In this document: piece after piece, positions 63,128 to 64,000 of the stretch
Layout: each line of letters opens with the position of its first letter
How positions within the stretch are numbered: the stretch's first letter is position 1
The notes under the pieces: generated by a model
What the model saw: the letters and a program-made list of their open reading frames with translations, nothing else
Told to the model about the DNA's origin: nothing
Databases searched by the model: none
NCBI GenBank assembly: GCA_029562645.1
Contig: JAKQUI010000006.1
Coordinates: forward strand, 1-64,000
DNA from: Spirochaetota bacterium
Lineage (GTDB): Bacteria; Spirochaetota; UBA4802; JAKQUI01
Length of the DNA stretch: 64,000 bases
Direction of reading: 5' to 3'
Position numbers and translations under genes: made by a program

Positions 63128-63519
63128 ATGACGAAAGATGAACAGGTGCTGTACTGGCTAGAAAGTGCCCGCCATGATCTTGAAACGGCGGAAACACTGT
63201 ATGCTAATAAAAATTCGACTGGTGCCTGTTTGTTGGGCATCTCGTTGTTGAAAAAGCTCTGAAGGCTCGGTACGTATTCGACAATGATAATGCCATCCCG
63301 CCTCGGGTGCATAAGCTGGTACGCCTGGCTGAACAGACAAGGCTTGTGATCACGGATGCGCAAAGAATTCTACTCGACGAGATCAACGATTTCAATCTTG
63401 AAGCACGGTATCCGGATTTTAAGCATTCATTTTACGGCAGATGTACTGAGGAATATACCGCGGGATATTTTATTCAAATCAAGGAATTCTTTTTATGGCT
63501 CGTATCCCCCATGCAATAG
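63128..63519 (+). pseudogene. HEPN-domain toxin gene with frameshift
   Basis: ATG 63128 (GGGAG 7 nt upstream) opens MTKDEQVLYWLESARHDLET..., the start of a HEPN nucleotide-binding domain, but stops after about 44 codons. Sequence from about 63237 in another frame continues the fold (GHLVVEKALKARYVF; PPRVHKLVRLAEQTR; EINDFNLEARYPDFK) to a stop at 63519. One base appears missing at about 63233-63238 in the T/G-rich TGTTTGTTGGG. The intact protein would be about 130 residues. HEPN proteins are RNase-like toxins paired with MNT antitoxins. The shift may be genuine inactivation or an assembly error. Confidence 0.8.
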
Positions 63520-63815
63520 AGGCGCGTATTCAGCGTTACCTACTGGATTTGGCGGAAAACAACATACGGATCAGACGTGCGTATGTATTTGGCAGCTATG
63601 CCCGAGGCACGTACGATGAATGGAGCGATATAGATATTGCTCTGGTTTCGGACGGTTTTGACGGCGATCGAATCGCCGATAAAAATAAGATCAGACGGAT
63701 CACCCTCAGGGCTGGGAGCGATATCGAACCATTGCCGTTTACACTCGATGAGTTTAATGAAAGTAATCCCCTCGTAAAAGAGATACTTACGCATGGAATC
63801 GAGATCCCGACCTGA
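63495..63815 (+). CDS. MNT-type nucleotidyltransferase (HEPN/MNT antitoxin)
   Basis: This 106-residue minimal nucleotidyltransferase has GSYARGTYDEWSDIDIALVS, where the GSxARG loop and DxD triad bind NTP-Mg. In HEPN/MNT systems it AMPylates the HEPN toxin. It overlaps the HEPN frame by 25 nt, the typical coupled order. Confidence 0.92.
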   Translation: MARIPHAIEARIQRYLLDLAENNIRIRRAYVFGSYARGTYDEWSDIDIALVSDGFDGDRIADKNKIRRITLRAGSDIEPLPFTLDEFNESNPLVKEILTHGIEIPT

Positions 63816-63836
63816 GCACCATTACTTGGATGGTGC
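63816..63836 (+). terminator. Hairpin after the MNT gene
   Basis: The stem GCACCAT / ATGGTGC with a 7-nt loop starts directly after the TGA stop. A weak T-containing tail (CTCATTCTTG) follows, so it may terminate the HEPN/MNT transcript. Confidence 0.45.
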
Positions 63837-63962
63837 CTCATTCTTGTGTAATCAGCTTTGCAGAAAAAAATCAGAAAAAACGCCCCCGAAACTTGACGAT
63901 TCCTCATACTATCAGTACATTCCCCTGATTTACTCGATACGGTTTCCTGTCGGGTGGACAAT

Positions 63963-63991
63963 AAAAAGGCCTTAAGCGGTAACTTAAGGCC
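63963..63991 (-). terminator. Intrinsic terminator for a minus-strand gene beyond the window
   Basis: Read on the minus strand, the perfect 9-bp stem GGCCTTAAG / CTTAAGGCC (63991-63968) with a 6-nt loop is followed by TTTTTAT. A gene entering from the right would end here. Confidence 0.7.
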
Positions 63992-64000
63992 ACGGGGCTT

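Overview
The window is 64 kb of GC-rich DNA from a diderm bacterium. Outer-membrane traits include an LpxL/HtrB-type acyltransferase, a POTRA/BamA-like barrel protein and many lipoproteins. Multi-TM SpoIIE/PP2C phosphatases, a large sensor-kinase repertoire and both GltX and GlnS fit an uncultured, deep-branching spirochaete (Leptospira-like). That placement is an inference from family composition; no rRNA or tRNA gene was found.

Layout. 0-11.4 kb: a left-truncated 7-8TM-HAMP-SpoIIE phosphatase, gltX, glnS, two small zinc-ribbon proteins, and a minus-strand operon of PAS hybrid kinase, REC-GGDEF and REC-PP2C. A consensus promoter overlapped by a palindrome lies upstream of that operon. 12-25.8 kb: mixed metabolic and small genes (VOC protein, SDR, Mut7-C RNase-like, HD hydrolase, quinone reductase-like, SH3b protein coupled to a B12/radical-SAM-TPR protein, phosphoglucomutase, mazEF, Omp85-like protein, SemiSWEET, SEC-C protein, ferredoxin). 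25.8-36 kb: housekeeping genes (acyltransferase, tilS, ftsH, a large unknown protein, recG, aroF). aroF is preceded by an aromatic-codon leader peptide and mutually exclusive hairpins, which is a readable attenuator. 36-49.4 kb: queH, a tandem pair of 6TM-PP2C phosphatases, hisF, a di-haem peroxidase, and a LytTR regulator with a very large pseudokinase-AAA-TPR-GAF-LytS sensor split by an apparent 1-nt frameshift.

49.4-62.7 kb is an accessory envelope island and the most unusual part. Three tandem paralogous lipoproteins have conserved ends and variable cores and are separated by nearly identical 240-bp spacers with REP-like inverted repeats. They are followed by a family of TPR lipoproteins, several next to a gene for a Cys-containing secreted protein, one apparently fused to such a domain and one truncated. 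An ER/K-helix secreted protein, a TPR-ankyrin lipoprotein and a formylglycine-enzyme-like lipoprotein lacking the catalytic Cys pair complete the island. A relic of a GAF gene inside it duplicates the tail of the intact GAF gene at its left border. The final 1 kb carries a HEPN/MNT toxin-antitoxin pair whose HEPN gene is frameshifted, and the last third of the island is visibly richer in A+T.

The signalling genes (four PP2C phosphatases, two REC output proteins, a hybrid kinase, LytS/LytTR) suggest heavy environmental sensing. The island may be an envelope complex built by duplication of lipoprotein and secreted-partner genes; its function is unknown.
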